Part shown: positions 44,406 through 53,133 of the stretch, piece by piece | How the letters are laid out: each line of letters begins with the position of its first letter | Position numbering within the stretch: the first letter of the stretch is position 1 | Origin: Carnobacterium divergens DSM 20623 | GTDB taxonomy: Bacteria > Bacillota > Bacilli > Lactobacillales > Carnobacteriaceae | Reading direction: 5' to 3' | Assembly (NCBI RefSeq): GCF_000744255.1 | Contig: NZ_JQLO01000001.1 | Location: 1,612,001 to 1,676,000, forward strand | DNA length: 64,000 bases | Translations under genes and position numbers: made by a program | The notes under the pieces: model-generated | The model's database searches: none | The model's input: only the letters and a program-made list of their open reading frames with translations | What the model was told of the DNA's origin: nothing

Positions 44406-45692
44406 ATGTCGACAACTCATTTAAACCGGCTTTATCTCTTTTTATCGAGCTTTGCCTTAATTCTCGTTGGGAGTATTATCTTAAAAATAAACACATCCTT
44501 GCTTTCTATTTTCACCTTGTTAATGATGTTGGCATTGCTAATCGATAGCCTGTCGCATTTTTCACAATTTTTATTAAAACGCAAACTAGATTTGAAAGTT
44601 TTAAAGGATAGTCTAATAAAAATTATACTTGGTTTGAGTTTTTATTTTTTTTCAACGATTTCGTATCAATTTTTATTTACTGTTTTTGGCTGTTATACGT
44701 TATTAAAAGGTTTTGCAAAGCTAGTCAGCTATCGCACTTATTATATAAATCAACTATCTGGAAGATTCACGCTTTTAGTAAGTGGACTATTTCTTTCCAC
44801 TACAGGAATTTTGTTAATATTCTCACCTTTTCTATCCTTGGAACAAATTCTAATTGCTTTTGGCATTTACTTTATTCTATCAGGATGTGGCAACCTTTAT
44901 TTGTTGCTGATGAGTTACCTTCCAAATTCAACCATCGACCGTTTGAAACGTAAAATAAAAATTACGCCTCCAATCTTTTTAGAAGCTTTTGTTCCAAAAC
45001 GCGTTTTAACTGAAACAAATAAAATTTTAAAACCTAGTGAAGTTGTAAGTGAAAAAGCCGTTTTTTCAGAACGAAAATCAGATATTGTTCCTGATTTAGA
45101 AATTTATATTCATGTCACAGAAAAAAGTTTTGGCTCAATTGGTCATATGGATTTATGTTTTGATGGCGAAATTATTTCTTATGGCAATTACGATGAAGAT
45201 TCGTATCACTTATTCGATACTATGGGCGACGGCGTTTTATTAACCACAGATAAAGCTTCTTACATTCCATTTTGTATTAAACACAGTCAAAAAACATTGT
45301 TTGGTTTTGGCATTCAGTTAACTCCTCAAGAAAAGCAAGATGTCGCAAATGCCATTAAAAATATCAAAGCTCAATGTTACGAATGGAAATCTAATTATAG
45401 TTTAGCTCTTGCCCAAAATCCTCTAGTTGACCAAACGATGTATCAAGACTACGCCAGTCTAGCTTGTTACCAAGCCAATAGTAAGTTATACAAATTTAAT
45501 CGAGGACCATTTAAATCCTACTTTGTTTTAACAACAAATTGCTGTTTACTTTCCGATTCAATTATTGGTCCTTCAGGAATTGATTTGCTGTCTATGAATG
45601 GTATCTTAACCCCTGGAACCTATTTAAATTTTTTACGCCATGAATTTAAAAAACCGGATAGCGCTGTCATTAGTTATGATATTTACAATTAA
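44406..45692 (+). CDS. HdeD-like membrane domain fused to a permuted papain-like (NlpC/P60-type) domain
   Basis: 428 aa. Residues 1-175 hold six hydrophobic helices in three pairs, as in HdeD/DUF308 proteins. After a charged linker (about 176-230) comes a 200-residue globular domain. There H247 in SIGHMDLCFDGEIISYG and the Cys pair C379-C380 in TTNCCLLSDSIIG have the His-before-Cys order of permuted papain-like or NlpC/P60-like hydrolases (YiiX, DUF4105 and similar). It may cleave a lipid, peptide or amide bond at the membrane. The catalytic reading is inference from motif order; no database comparison was possible. The ATG follows AAGAAAGG. It is a single gene. Confidence 0.6.
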   Translation: MSTTHLNRLYLFLSSFALILVGSIILKINTSLLSIFTLLMMLALLIDSLSHFSQFLLKRKLDLKVLKDSLIKIILGLSFYFFSTISYQFLFTVFGCYTLLKGFAKLVSYRTYYINQLSGRFTLLVSGLFLSTTGILLIFSPFLSLEQILIAFGIYFILSGCGNLYLLLMSYLPNSTIDRLKRKIKITPPIFLEAFVPKRVLTETNKILKPSEVVSEKAVFSERKSDIVPDLEIYIHVTEKSFGSIGHMDLCFDGEIISYGNYDEDSYHLFDTMGDGVLLTTDKASYIPFCIKHSQKTLFGFGIQLTPQEKQDVANAIKNIKAQCYEWKSNYSLALAQNPLVDQTMYQDYASLACYQANSKLYKFNRGPFKSYFVLTTNCCLLSDSIIGPSGIDLLSMNGILTPGTYLNFLRHEFKKPDSAVISYDIYN

Positions 45693-45720
45693 AAAGGAGA
45701 GCCATTCGGCTCTCCTTTTT
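45689..45720. terminator. Bidirectional terminator
   Basis: AAAAAGGAGAGCC pairs with GGCTCTCCTTTTT around ATTC, between the converging membrane-protein and gntR-type genes. Confidence 0.9.
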
Positions 45721-46435
45721 AGCTGCTTTTATTTATATCTAAAATTGTGTAACTACGCTTATCATACCGATGGCGGCTTCTAGAATATTCAAAAGGTTTG
45801 CCGTTTTGTAAGTAAACAACTTGTTCTACTTCAAGTACCGGGTCATGAGGAGCACACTCTAAATAATCAATGTCATACTCCGAAGCCTTGTCTGCATGTA
45901 TTTTTCTAAAAGCTCCACCAAATACTAAACCTAAATCCTCTTTTAAATAACGATAAATTGATCCTAATAAAATATCTTCCGTTAATCCTGTCACAATATC
46001 TGACGGCATATACGTATGTTCAAGAACATAAGGTTGACCTTCTAAGCAGCGCAAGCGAATTAGTTTATAGACCGGCTGATTTTCTTTTAACATCAATTGT
46101 TCCATCACTTTTTCACTTGGAAATTCAATATCAAAGTAAATAATTTTACTTGTGATTTCTTTGTCTGGTAACTGTTTTGTTAATCCATCATATTCTTCTG
46201 CTTTTGTATCAAGTTGATTAATCAGTGCATTTTTCATTACAAATGTCCCCGCACCTCTTTGACGATAAATCAACCCTTCCATCGCTAAGATATCCAAGGC
46301 TTTTTTCATTGTCATGCGACTAACATCAAATTCTTTTGATAAGGTTACCTGATCTGGAATCAACGAATCTACCGGATAAACACCCTCTTGAATTCTTTTT
46401 CTAATAATTTTTGCGATTTGTTGGTATTTAACCAT
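45719..46435 (-). CDS. GntR-family (HutC/UTRA) regulator of glycoside use
   Basis: 238 aa: an N-terminal winged helix (IRKRIQEGVYPVDSLIPDQ, FDVSRMTMKKALDILAMEG and QRGAGTFV) and a C-terminal UTRA ligand domain. This is the layout of repressors of beta-glucoside and trehalose genes that sense sugar phosphates. It lies downstream of the GH31, peroxidase and GH1 genes, and matching CTAG-centred operators lie before itself and before the GH1 gene, so it very likely represses both. Confidence 0.85.
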   Translation of the reverse strand: MVKYQQIAKIIRKRIQEGVYPVDSLIPDQVTLSKEFDVSRMTMKKALDILAMEGLIYRQRGAGTFVMKNALINQLDTKAEEYDGLTKQLPDKEITSKIIYFDIEFPSEKVMEQLMLKENQPVYKLIRLRCLEGQPYVLEHTYMPSDIVTGLTEDILLGSIYRYLKEDLGLVFGGAFRKIHADKASEYDIDYLECAPHDPVLEVEQVVYLQNGKPFEYSRSRHRYDKRSYTILDINKSS

Positions 46436-46487
46436 TGGAAATCCACCTCTTTGCTACTTCTTTTCTTTATCATAACCCATTTAATTT

Positions 46488-46505
46488 AAAAAGACTAGTC
46501 TTTTT
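46488..46505. promoter_or_regulatory. GntR operator upstream of its own gene
   Basis: AAAAAGACTAGTCTTTTT is a perfect 18-bp palindrome 53-70 bases ahead of the regulator start. A half-identical copy stands at the GH1 promoter. Confidence 0.75.
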
Positions 46506-46521
46506 GCGATTCACATCCAGT

Positions 46522-46549
46522 AAAAAACACACAATCCATTGATTGTGTG
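46522..46549 (-). terminator. Terminator of the GH31 gene
   Basis: CACACAATC pairs with GATTGTGTG around CATT/AATG, followed on the minus strand by TTTTTT. It begins within a few bases of the GH31 stop codon. Confidence 0.85.
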
Positions 46550-48886
46550 CTAACTTTCCATCGTATAAATCATTTCAAACAAGCAATCTGCCAACATTCG
46601 ATTGGTTAAATTATTAATCATTCCAATTAACGGCAAACTTTCTTGAAAGGTGATAAAATGTTGATAAATCTCACGTTTTAGTGAATAACTAATATTCGCT
46701 TGATCTAATTTAGAAAATACCTCTTCTACAATCTGCTGACACTGAACTTCTCTGATACCTCTGAAATCAATTACTTTCGTGGTAGCTATCGCGAAATTTG
46801 TCCATTCCACTATCGCCGTTTTACTTTTCACATCAACTTCGATTGAACTGGCTAATTTCTGACTTGAATCTAATTCTACATTTCTAAAAAGACAAGTAAT
46901 TTGACGATTTTTAGGTACTATCTCTAATTCACCCCTTAATGAAATCGTCAATTGCTGTTGCTTCCAATCAAGTTTAAAAGTCGTCTCTAAACAAGCATTT
47001 TCTATCTCTTCATACAAGGTAAACTCATTATCAGATCCTGGAAAAATATGCACTTCTAAATTCGTTGGTAAGTCTTCACCGTTTTTAGAACCATCTTGAT
47101 TCATCGGAACAATCCCTCCCGCTTTGGCAAAAACAGGATAGTCCGTTTGACTGCGAAAAATTTTAAGCATTGTTCCACCTTGGTAACGAACTCCAGTAAA
47201 AAAATCATACCACTTACCAACAGGAAACCATACCACGACTTGACTTAATTTTAAATCACTATCGGACTTTGTTGTAATTGGAGCTACAAATAATTCTGTT
47301 CCAAAATAAAACTGATTGGGCACTTCATAAGCCAGCTCATCCATCGAATTTAAATAATACATCGGCATCACCAAGGGCAAGCCTTCCGTATGAGTCAAAT
47401 AATTGATTGTATATAAATAAGGGACGAGTCGATGTCTTAATTGTAAAAAGTAGCGCATTGAGTTAAAAATCATATCATTAAAACGCCAAGGCTCTTTGCT
47501 GTTAAAAGGATTATCCGAACTATGAAGCCGATTGATTGGACTAAACGTTCCTAATTGCATCCAACGTAAAGTCAGCTCCTCATCATGAACCCCGTGATAA
47601 TGACCGCCAATATCGTGGCTCCACCATGTATAACCGATATTTGTTGCCGTTGCTGTGAAATAAGGTTGAAAATCTAATGACTCCCAAGAAATTACTGTGT
47701 CACCAGAAAATCCAATTGGATAACGTTGACTGCCAGGACCGATAAAGCGAGATAGAATTAAACCTTCTGAGTGATTTTTCTGATTGTCTAAATAATGATA
47801 ATGATTCAACAACCACATAGGATCTAACCCCAAAATTCGACTATTAACTCCCTGTTGCCAATCAATCCACCAAAAATCAACACCTGTTGCTTCCAGCGGA
47901 TGATGCACGTCTTCAAAGTAAGCTTCTCTGAACAATGAATCTGTCAAATCAAACGGAGCCGGTTCTTCTTCTGCAGAATTTAAACCTAAGCGTTTTGCAA
48001 CCCTCAAGTAAGGTTCCTCATACGCGCGAATGCCTTCTGCCGGATGAACATTCAAGGTTGTTTTCAATCCTTTTTGATGCAACCACGATAAAAATTCTTT
48101 TGGTTGTGGAAATAATTCAAGATTCCAAGTATAGCCCGTCCAGCCACTTCCAAAACGATCAGGAATGGTCGTTAAATGCCAATCCATATCAATTACTGCA
48201 ACTGAAAACGGAATTTTTTCCACTGCAAATCTCCTTATCAATTCTTGATATTCCTTGCTTGAATACTGCCAATAACGACTCCACCAATTGCCCAATGCGA
48301 ACCTTGGTAGTAAAGGTGGGCTTCCTGATAGATAAAAGAAATCCTTTAAAGACGCTAAATAATCCCGTCCATAAGCAAAAAAATAAAAATCTTGCCCATT
48401 GTCCTCCCGCTTTTTAAAATTGTAGTTCTCATCAATCAAAAATGACGCGGAATCATCTAATAAACTGTAGCCATTTTTTGCCATCAGGCCTTCCGACAAC
48501 TTTGTAGCGCCATTAACTTTATCAAGGGTTCTTGCAGTTCCTTTTAAAGTGGTTAATTCATCACCAAAGGTCCATTGATCGTGGTAGCTTGCATAATCAA
48601 ATTTTAAATCAATACTTAAATTTTGTGGCGTAAAAGGACCTTTCTTATAATATAAATGGAAATAGTTCGTAGAAATTTCTAGAATTCCTTTTTCTTCCGT
48701 TGCTAAAAATGTAACGGCTGGAAAATCACGTCTGGTGACAACTTGGGTACTTTGATCTTCAAAGGTACCATTTGCGGAATATTCCATCCGAATCAAGCGC
48801 TCTGTTAAAACCGTAAATCGATAATAACGACCTTGAATGACATTTTCTGGATTTGCTTCCCCTTGTAACAAAAATTTCTCTGCCAT
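46550..48886 (-). CDS. Glycoside hydrolase family 31 (alpha-glucosidase or alpha-xylosidase)
   Basis: 778 aa. The GH31 barrel motifs are present in order: NWWSRYW, VAVIDMDWH, DFWWIDWQQG with the nucleophile Asp, and GFSGDTVISWESL with the acid/base Asp. The N-terminal beta domain has the usual FHLYYKKGPFTPQNL-type fold region and the C-terminal part is beta-rich with an additional helical end of about 70 residues. Substrate choice (maltose-type, isomaltose or xylosides) is not settled by sequence. It is encoded between the GntR regulator and glutathione peroxidase genes. Confidence 0.9.
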   Translation of the reverse strand: MAEKFLLQGEANPENVIQGRYYRFTVLTERLIRMEYSANGTFEDQSTQVVTRRDFPAVTFLATEEKGILEISTNYFHLYYKKGPFTPQNLSIDLKFDYASYHDQWTFGDELTTLKGTARTLDKVNGATKLSEGLMAKNGYSLLDDSASFLIDENYNFKKREDNGQDFYFFAYGRDYLASLKDFFYLSGSPPLLPRFALGNWWSRYWQYSSKEYQELIRRFAVEKIPFSVAVIDMDWHLTTIPDRFGSGWTGYTWNLELFPQPKEFLSWLHQKGLKTTLNVHPAEGIRAYEEPYLRVAKRLGLNSAEEEPAPFDLTDSLFREAYFEDVHHPLEATGVDFWWIDWQQGVNSRILGLDPMWLLNHYHYLDNQKNHSEGLILSRFIGPGSQRYPIGFSGDTVISWESLDFQPYFTATATNIGYTWWSHDIGGHYHGVHDEELTLRWMQLGTFSPINRLHSSDNPFNSKEPWRFNDMIFNSMRYFLQLRHRLVPYLYTINYLTHTEGLPLVMPMYYLNSMDELAYEVPNQFYFGTELFVAPITTKSDSDLKLSQVVVWFPVGKWYDFFTGVRYQGGTMLKIFRSQTDYPVFAKAGGIVPMNQDGSKNGEDLPTNLEVHIFPGSDNEFTLYEEIENACLETTFKLDWKQQQLTISLRGELEIVPKNRQITCLFRNVELDSSQKLASSIEVDVKSKTAIVEWTNFAIATTKVIDFRGIREVQCQQIVEEVFSKLDQANISYSLKREIYQHFITFQESLPLIGMINNLTNRMLADCLFEMIYTMES

Positions 48887-48914
48887 TCGCCTCTTCCCCC
48901 TTCGTTAAGATTGA

Positions 48915-48958
48915 TAAAAAAAAAGCAATCAAGAACACGAATGAACTTCATTGCTTTT
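48915..48958 (-). terminator. Terminator of the glutathione peroxidase gene
   Basis: AAAAGCAAT and ATTGCTTTT arms plus an inner GTTC/GAAC pair form a hairpin, with TTTTTTTTT on the minus strand. Confidence 0.75.
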
Positions 48959-48976
48959 ACAATTTTTTAGACAGCC

Positions 48977-49447
48977 TTAATTAATGACTACTTTTTCAAC
49001 TTGGTCGATAAATTCTGAAGGAGGCATTTTTGAAGGAAAGCGTTCAATTAATTCCCCATCTCTGCCAATTAAAAATTTGGCAAAATTCCATTCAATTTTT
49101 TTCCCATCCGTTTGTTCAACTAAATACTTGTACAACGGATCAGCATCTTTTCCCTTAACCTTGATTTTTTGATGCATTGGAAATGTCACACCATAATTTA
49201 ATTGACAAAATTCCATAATCTCATCATTGCTTTTAGGATCTTGCATCATAAATTGATTGCAAGGAAATCCTAAGATTACAAAATCCTTTTCTTTAAATTG
49301 TTCATACATCGCCTCTAAGCCTTCTAATTGAGGTGTTAAGCCACATTTGCTTGCTGTGTTAACAATTAATAGGACTTTGCCTTTGTATTTACTTAAAGAA
49401 ACTTCTTCGCCGTTCATTTGAGTCACATTGAATTGATATACTGACAT
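48977..49447 (-). CDS. Glutathione peroxidase (thiol peroxidase type, Cys form)
   Basis: 156-157 aa from the ATG at 49447 behind AAGAGGG; the frame upstream to 49540 runs through the terminator of the preceding gene and is not used. The active-site residues are Cys35 in NTASKCGLTPQ (Cys in place of Sec), Gln65 in FPCNQF and Trp in EWNFAKFLI. Bacterial Cys forms usually take electrons from thioredoxin to reduce peroxides. It sits between glycoside hydrolase genes without evident functional link. Confidence 0.92.
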   Translation of the reverse strand: MSVYQFNVTQMNGEEVSLSKYKGKVLLIVNTASKCGLTPQLEGLEAMYEQFKEKDFVILGFPCNQFMMQDPKSNDEIMEFCQLNYGVTFPMHQKIKVKGKDADPLYKYLVEQTDGKKIEWNFAKFLIGRDGELIERFPSKMPPSEFIDQVEKVVIN

Positions 49448-49519
49448 TGCAATCCCTCTTTTACAAATAGTTTCTTTTATTGTATCAAACATTGTGTCAT
49501 GTGGGTACGAATTCGATTT

Positions 49520-49552
49520 AAAAAAAAATTGCCCTGTCAAATGAACAGAGCA
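49520..49552 (-). terminator. Terminator of the GH1 gene
   Basis: TTGCTCTGT and ACAGGGCAA (minus strand) pair around TCATTTG, followed by TTTTTTTTT. Confidence 0.85.
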
Positions 49553-49564
49553 ACCTTTTCTTTT

Positions 49565-50971
49565 TTAATCGTTAAAGCCATTTTGGCTACTGATTTGTTT
49601 AAACCAATGACCACTTTTTTTAATCGTACGTTTTCCATCTTCTGCAAGATTTACTGAAATAAATCCGTAACGATTTTTGTAAGCATTGTTCCATGACCAG
49701 TTATCCATACACGTCCACATATGGTAACCTTGACAGTTTGCACCTTCGGTAATAGCTTGGTGCACGTATTTTAAATGGTCTTTCACAAAATCAATTCGAT
49801 AGTCATCTTCGATTTCGCCCTTTTCATTAATGAATCGTTCTTCGCCTTCAACGCCCATTCCATTTTCAGAAATATAGCAACGAATATTGCCATAGTTCTC
49901 ACGCACATTGGTTAAAATATCGTAAATTCCTTTTTCATAAATTTCCCAGCCACGATACGGATTCATTTTTCGGCCTGGCATTTCATAGGTATCAAAGTAA
50001 TCCTCTGGCATCGGTCCATTCGTATGATCAATTGGCGTTTCTTTGGCTTTGACGCGTCTTGGTTGATAATAATTAATACCTAATAGATCAACTGTATTTT
50101 CTTTAATAATAACTAAGTCTTCTTCCTCATATACAGGTAAATGATCAATTTCTTTTAACAATTCAACCAATTCGACTGGGAATTCTCCTTTAACAGAGGG
50201 ATCTAAAAAGGAACGGTTAAAGAACGCATCCGCAATGACTGCCGCTTTCACGTCAGCTGGATTCGTTTCATCCCGCGGATAACTTGGTGTCAGGTTTAGA
50301 ATAATCCCAATTTCTCCACCCAGTTTCATCCCATGATAAGCAGCAATCGCCTTAGCGCTAGCTAGCATTTCATGGTATCCCACTTGAACAGCGTGCTTTA
50401 AATTAATCTCTAACGGATAATGAAATTGATACAAGTACCCTGCTTCAACCGGTACAATCGGTTCATTATGCGTAAACCATTTTTTCACTCGATCGCCAAA
50501 CAATTCGAAACACGTTTTAGCAAAGGTTACATAAGCATCTACCGTTTCACGATTTAACCAACCACCTTTTTCTTGTAAAGCCATCGGCATATCAAAATGA
50601 TATAGATTCATGAATGGTTCAATACCATTCGCAATCATATCGTCAATATAGTCATTGTAAAAAGCAACAGCTTTTGGATTTACCGCTCCCACACCATCTG
50701 GAATTAAACGACTCCATTGAATGGATGTTCGAAAAGTCGTGTGTCCAGTTGCTTTCATTAATTGAATATCTTCTTGGTATTTTTGATAAACTTGTGATGT
50801 TTTTTCAGGTCCAACTTGGTTAAAAAATTTTTCTGGTGCTTCTTTATACCAGTAATCCCACATGCTGTCGCCTTTGCCATCATTTTCGATACGGCCTTCT
50901 GTTTGTGGTCCACTCGCTGCTGATCCCCACCAAAAGCCTTTTGGAAATTGATATTCTGTCAATTGACTCAC
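49565..50971 (-). CDS. 6-phospho-beta-glucosidase (GH1)
   Basis: 468 aa. GH1 catalytic motifs are FTHNEP (acid/base Glu) and YISENGMG (nucleophile Glu). The C-terminal loop TIKKSGHWFKQ is the phosphate-binding motif (Lys-Ser with Tyr or Phe-Lys) that marks hydrolases of 6-phosphorylated beta-glucosides delivered by a PTS. No PTS genes adjoin. Upstream are a promoter overlapped by a GntR-type operator and a cre-like site, so induction by beta-glucosides and glucose repression are likely. Confidence 0.9.
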   Translation of the reverse strand: MSQLTEYQFPKGFWWGSAASGPQTEGRIENDGKGDSMWDYWYKEAPEKFFNQVGPEKTSQVYQKYQEDIQLMKATGHTTFRTSIQWSRLIPDGVGAVNPKAVAFYNDYIDDMIANGIEPFMNLYHFDMPMALQEKGGWLNRETVDAYVTFAKTCFELFGDRVKKWFTHNEPIVPVEAGYLYQFHYPLEINLKHAVQVGYHEMLASAKAIAAYHGMKLGGEIGIILNLTPSYPRDETNPADVKAAVIADAFFNRSFLDPSVKGEFPVELVELLKEIDHLPVYEEEDLVIIKENTVDLLGINYYQPRRVKAKETPIDHTNGPMPEDYFDTYEMPGRKMNPYRGWEIYEKGIYDILTNVRENYGNIRCYISENGMGVEGEERFINEKGEIEDDYRIDFVKDHLKYVHQAITEGANCQGYHMWTCMDNWSWNNAYKNRYGFISVNLAEDGKRTIKKSGHWFKQISSQNGFND

Positions 50972-50993
50972 TCATTTCTATTAATTATTATTT

Positions 50994-51007
50994 TTAAAGT
51001 GCTTACA
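50994..51007. promoter_or_regulatory. Weak cre-like site
   Basis: On the minus strand TGTAAGCACTTTAA matches the catabolite-responsive element consensus at all but two of its defined positions. It lies between the GH1 promoter and the start codon. Confidence 0.35.
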
Positions 51008-51024
51008 TTTTCTTTACACCTTGA

Positions 51025-51060
51025 ATTATACACACTTATACTTTAAATGTCTAGTCTTTT
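51025..51060 (-). promoter_or_regulatory. GH1 promoter with GntR operator
   Basis: On the minus strand TAGACA (51048-51053) and TATAAT (51025-51030) are exactly 17 bases apart. The sequence AAAAGACTAGACATTT overlaps the -35 box and shares AAAAGACTAG with the palindrome before the GntR gene, so repressor binding would block this promoter. Confidence 0.7.
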
Positions 51061-51069
51061 AAAATTTTA

Positions 51070-51093
51070 AAAAAAAAGACTTCCAAGAACATT
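51070..51093 (-). terminator. Terminator of the DUF805 gene
   Basis: AAGACTTCCAA pairs with TTGGAAATCTT; a long T-run follows on the minus strand. Confidence 0.8.
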
Positions 51094-51124
51094 GGAAATC
51101 TTCTTAGTTAATCCATCCATAATT

Positions 51125-51487
51125 TCATTTCTTTTTTTTTGATGGTTGTAAATAAACAACCAAACAGAAAATCATCCCAACAACATCAAGTATCGGAATA
51201 AATTGACAGACTATCCCTAGCACAATAAACCTTCTAGTTGAATACCCTGCGTCATGAAAACGTCTAACGGATAAATTAAGAATAGGAATTACAGATACTA
51301 TTTTATAAATTAAAAATATTCCCAACATGATTGTCGTTTCATTTAATGCTATGTAAAGCAAAAACAAACTACCATTAATAATTCCATCACATAAAAGAGT
51401 CAACCAAAATTCTAACCTAGAGGTACTGCCCTTGGAATCAAATCCATTTTTCCATAAGTTTTTATAAGCTTTTATCAATAAAAACAC
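51125..51487 (-). CDS. DUF805 family membrane protein
   Basis: 120 aa with four hydrophobic helices. The family pattern is visible: SRLEFWLTLL near the start and ILNLSVRRFHDAGYSTRRF in the loop before the last helices. The C-terminus is lysine-rich. DUF805 proteins are common in bacteria and of unknown function. The gene is downstream of the surface-protein operon but separated from it by a terminator. Confidence 0.82.
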   Translation of the reverse strand: MFLLIKAYKNLWKNGFDSKGSTSRLEFWLTLLCDGIINGSLFLLYIALNETTIMLGIFLIYKIVSVIPILNLSVRRFHDAGYSTRRFIVLGIVCQFIPILDVVGMIFCLVVYLQPSKKKK

Positions 51488-51530
51488 TCCTTATCTAAAT
51501 TATTATAACACTCATTATATAATAATGGAT

Positions 51531-51574
51531 AAAAAATTGAAACATAGGCTAGATTTTATCTAGTTATGCTTCAA
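51531..51574 (-). terminator. Terminator of the surface-protein operon
   Basis: TTGAAGCATAACTAGAT pairs with ATCTAGCCTATGTTTCAA on the minus strand, followed by TTTTTT. Confidence 0.85.
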
Positions 51575-51579
51575 TTTTT

Positions 51580-51915
51580 TTATCTTTTCTTCTTATTAAA
51601 TAGATATAGGACTACGCTTATACTAGCAATTCCTATCAGGATCCAATGAAGTTGGCTCAATTCACTTGTTTGCGGAAGATGATGGATTTCATTATCTTTA
51701 ATGATGGTTTCTTGATCTGTTAGCGTATTTTCTTCTTCATTATTCTCAGAAGGCTCATTTGCTTCATCTTCTGTTTGCGTTGTCAGTATTCCTGTTACTG
51801 GAATACTTGTCTCTCTATTTATTTCAATTGTTTCTCCATAAACTGATTGATTCATTAGTAGCAGCGAAAATACCGTACAACAAAGGAACAAATATGAAAA
51901 GTGTTTTTTCTTCAT
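51580..51915 (-). CDS. Sortase-anchored small surface protein (LPQTS)
   Basis: 111 aa: signal peptide (about 1-27), an acidic linker rich in E, D and N (about 45-75), the sortase motif LPQTS at 80-84 in place of LPXTG, a membrane helix and a KKKR tail. The mature protein is only about 55 residues, mostly spacer. Its segment IPVTGIL followed by acidic residues echoes IPVKGTLG in the preceding gene product. It starts two bases after that gene. It may be the wall-anchored partner of the secreted proteins in the operon. Confidence 0.8.
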   Translation of the reverse strand: MKKKHFSYLFLCCTVFSLLLMNQSVYGETIEINRETSIPVTGILTTQTEDEANEPSENNEEENTLTDQETIIKDNEIHHLPQTSELSQLHWILIGIASISVVLYLFNKKKR

Positions 51916-51917
51916 TA

Positions 51918-52541
51918 TTATTTTGTTACTGACTCGCCATTTTTATCTAGTACTTCAAATTTCAAATTCATATTATACGAAACTTTTGTGCTTTCATCTA
52001 CTAGCTTCTCAGGATCAACCGTTCCTTTATAAGTAAACTCATATACGCCTAATTTAGCATCTAATTTCCCTAATAATTGATTAACATTCTCTTTAACAAC
52101 TCCATTAGTTACAACATCAATCGCATCACCTGTTTTTGGCGTGAAGCTTAATTTAGTAAGTGCTGGCTCTTCCGAACCTGTAAAGGTTGATAAGTTCACA
52201 TTGATTGGACGTGCTGATAAATTTTTAATCGTATAATTATATGCCATAATTTCTTTATTTTCCTTTTCTGGATCTGTATTGAATGCAACACTTGTTGGAA
52301 TTGTTACTTTCAACCATCTATCATCTCCTTCAGGAATATTTTCTTCTGGATCTGTATTGTCTAACTTACCAAGTGTTCCTTTTACTGGAATTTCAACACC
52401 TTTTGTTGAATCGTATTGATCACCATCTGCATTATTAATTGTTTGATAACCAGTTGGTACTTGTTCGTCTGCAAAAACCGCTTGCCCCGTTCCAAAAACT
52501 ATTCCCGCTACTATCATTGGTGCTACTACATTTTTTTTCAT
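51918..52541 (-). CDS. Secreted protein with W-x-VTIPT domain (207 aa)
   Basis: A signal peptide (cleavage likely after AVFA) precedes a beta-rich mature protein. The segment RWLKVTIPTSVAFNTD (about 75-90) and the following YNYTIKNLSARPINVN closely parallel EWVHVTIPTKILFFSDK and YKIKNNSDNTTLNV in the large surface protein of the same operon, so they share a domain. The protein lacks the double WxL motif of WxL wall-binding domains. It starts behind AAGGAGAG. Assembly with the LPQTS protein is inferred from the operon. Confidence 0.75.
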   Translation of the reverse strand: MKKNVVAPMIVAGIVFGTGQAVFADEQVPTGYQTINNADGDQYDSTKGVEIPVKGTLGKLDNTDPEENIPEGDDRWLKVTIPTSVAFNTDPEKENKEIMAYNYTIKNLSARPINVNLSTFTGSEEPALTKLSFTPKTGDAIDVVTNGVVKENVNQLLGKLDAKLGVYEFTYKGTVDPEKLVDESTKVSYNMNLKFEVLDKNGESVTK

Positions 52542-52595
52542 TTTATTCTCTCCTTAGTGTTTTTTATTTATATTCAATAGCTTGTACTATTAAAT

Positions 52596-53120
52596 TTATT
52601 CATTTACTTGAATCGTCACTACTGCTTGAGTAGTCCCTCTTTTTTGTTTCGTCTTATTGTCGTATATGTCAACATATGCCGTTGCTTTATACGTTCCTAC
52701 AGCTACTTTTTTTGCTAATTTTGCTTTTGTTATTTCATAGCCCGGCTGAATTATCCCCGATTCGTATACCAAACTTTTATCACTATCTAAATTCACTTTG
52801 ACATTAATTGGATAAGCATTTACGGGTTCATTTTTAATATAGATATTTCCTTCCAACGTTTCTTGATTGAATGTCGCTTCTGGAAAAATTGTTAACGTGA
52901 ATTGTGTTTCATCAACTTCCTTTTGTTTGAAGGCCTTCATTTCCTTATCCGTCATTTTGTGTGCGTCTTTAGTCGGTGGAAAAGCCTCTCCTGCAATTAA
53001 ATCTTTTGGATTTTGATTGTTTTTATACCAATAATAGCCCCCAGCTACTCCTGCCAATAGTAAGAGAAGTAAGAGTATAATAAAAAATCTTTTTTTTAAC
53101 TTATTATTTTTTAATTTCAT
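52596..53120 (-). CDS. Membrane-anchored extracellular protein (174 aa)
   Basis: The ATG at 53120 follows AAAGGAG. A basic start and one helix of leucines (about 11-28) anchor the protein; the rest, about 140 residues outside the cell, has beta strands and ends VVTIQVNE. The gene lies 13 bases after the large surface gene and 54 before the next. I do not recognise a named family. By context it could be an assembly or tethering factor for the secreted surface proteins. Confidence 0.7.
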   Translation of the reverse strand: MKLKNNKLKKRFFIILLLLLLLAGVAGGYYWYKNNQNPKDLIAGEAFPPTKDAHKMTDKEMKAFKQKEVDETQFTLTIFPEATFNQETLEGNIYIKNEPVNAYPINVKVNLDSDKSLVYESGIIQPGYEITKAKLAKKVAVGTYKATAYVDIYDNKTKQKRGTTQAVVTIQVNE

Positions 53121-53133
53121 TGATTGCTCCTTT

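Noticed and set aside
48977-49540. Longer start for the glutathione peroxidase
   Set aside because: The extension runs through the terminator hairpin of the upstream gene and lacks a ribosome site.
46550-50971. Single operon from the GH1 gene to the GntR gene
   Set aside because: Clear terminators follow the GH1, peroxidase and GH31 genes, so they are mostly separate units.
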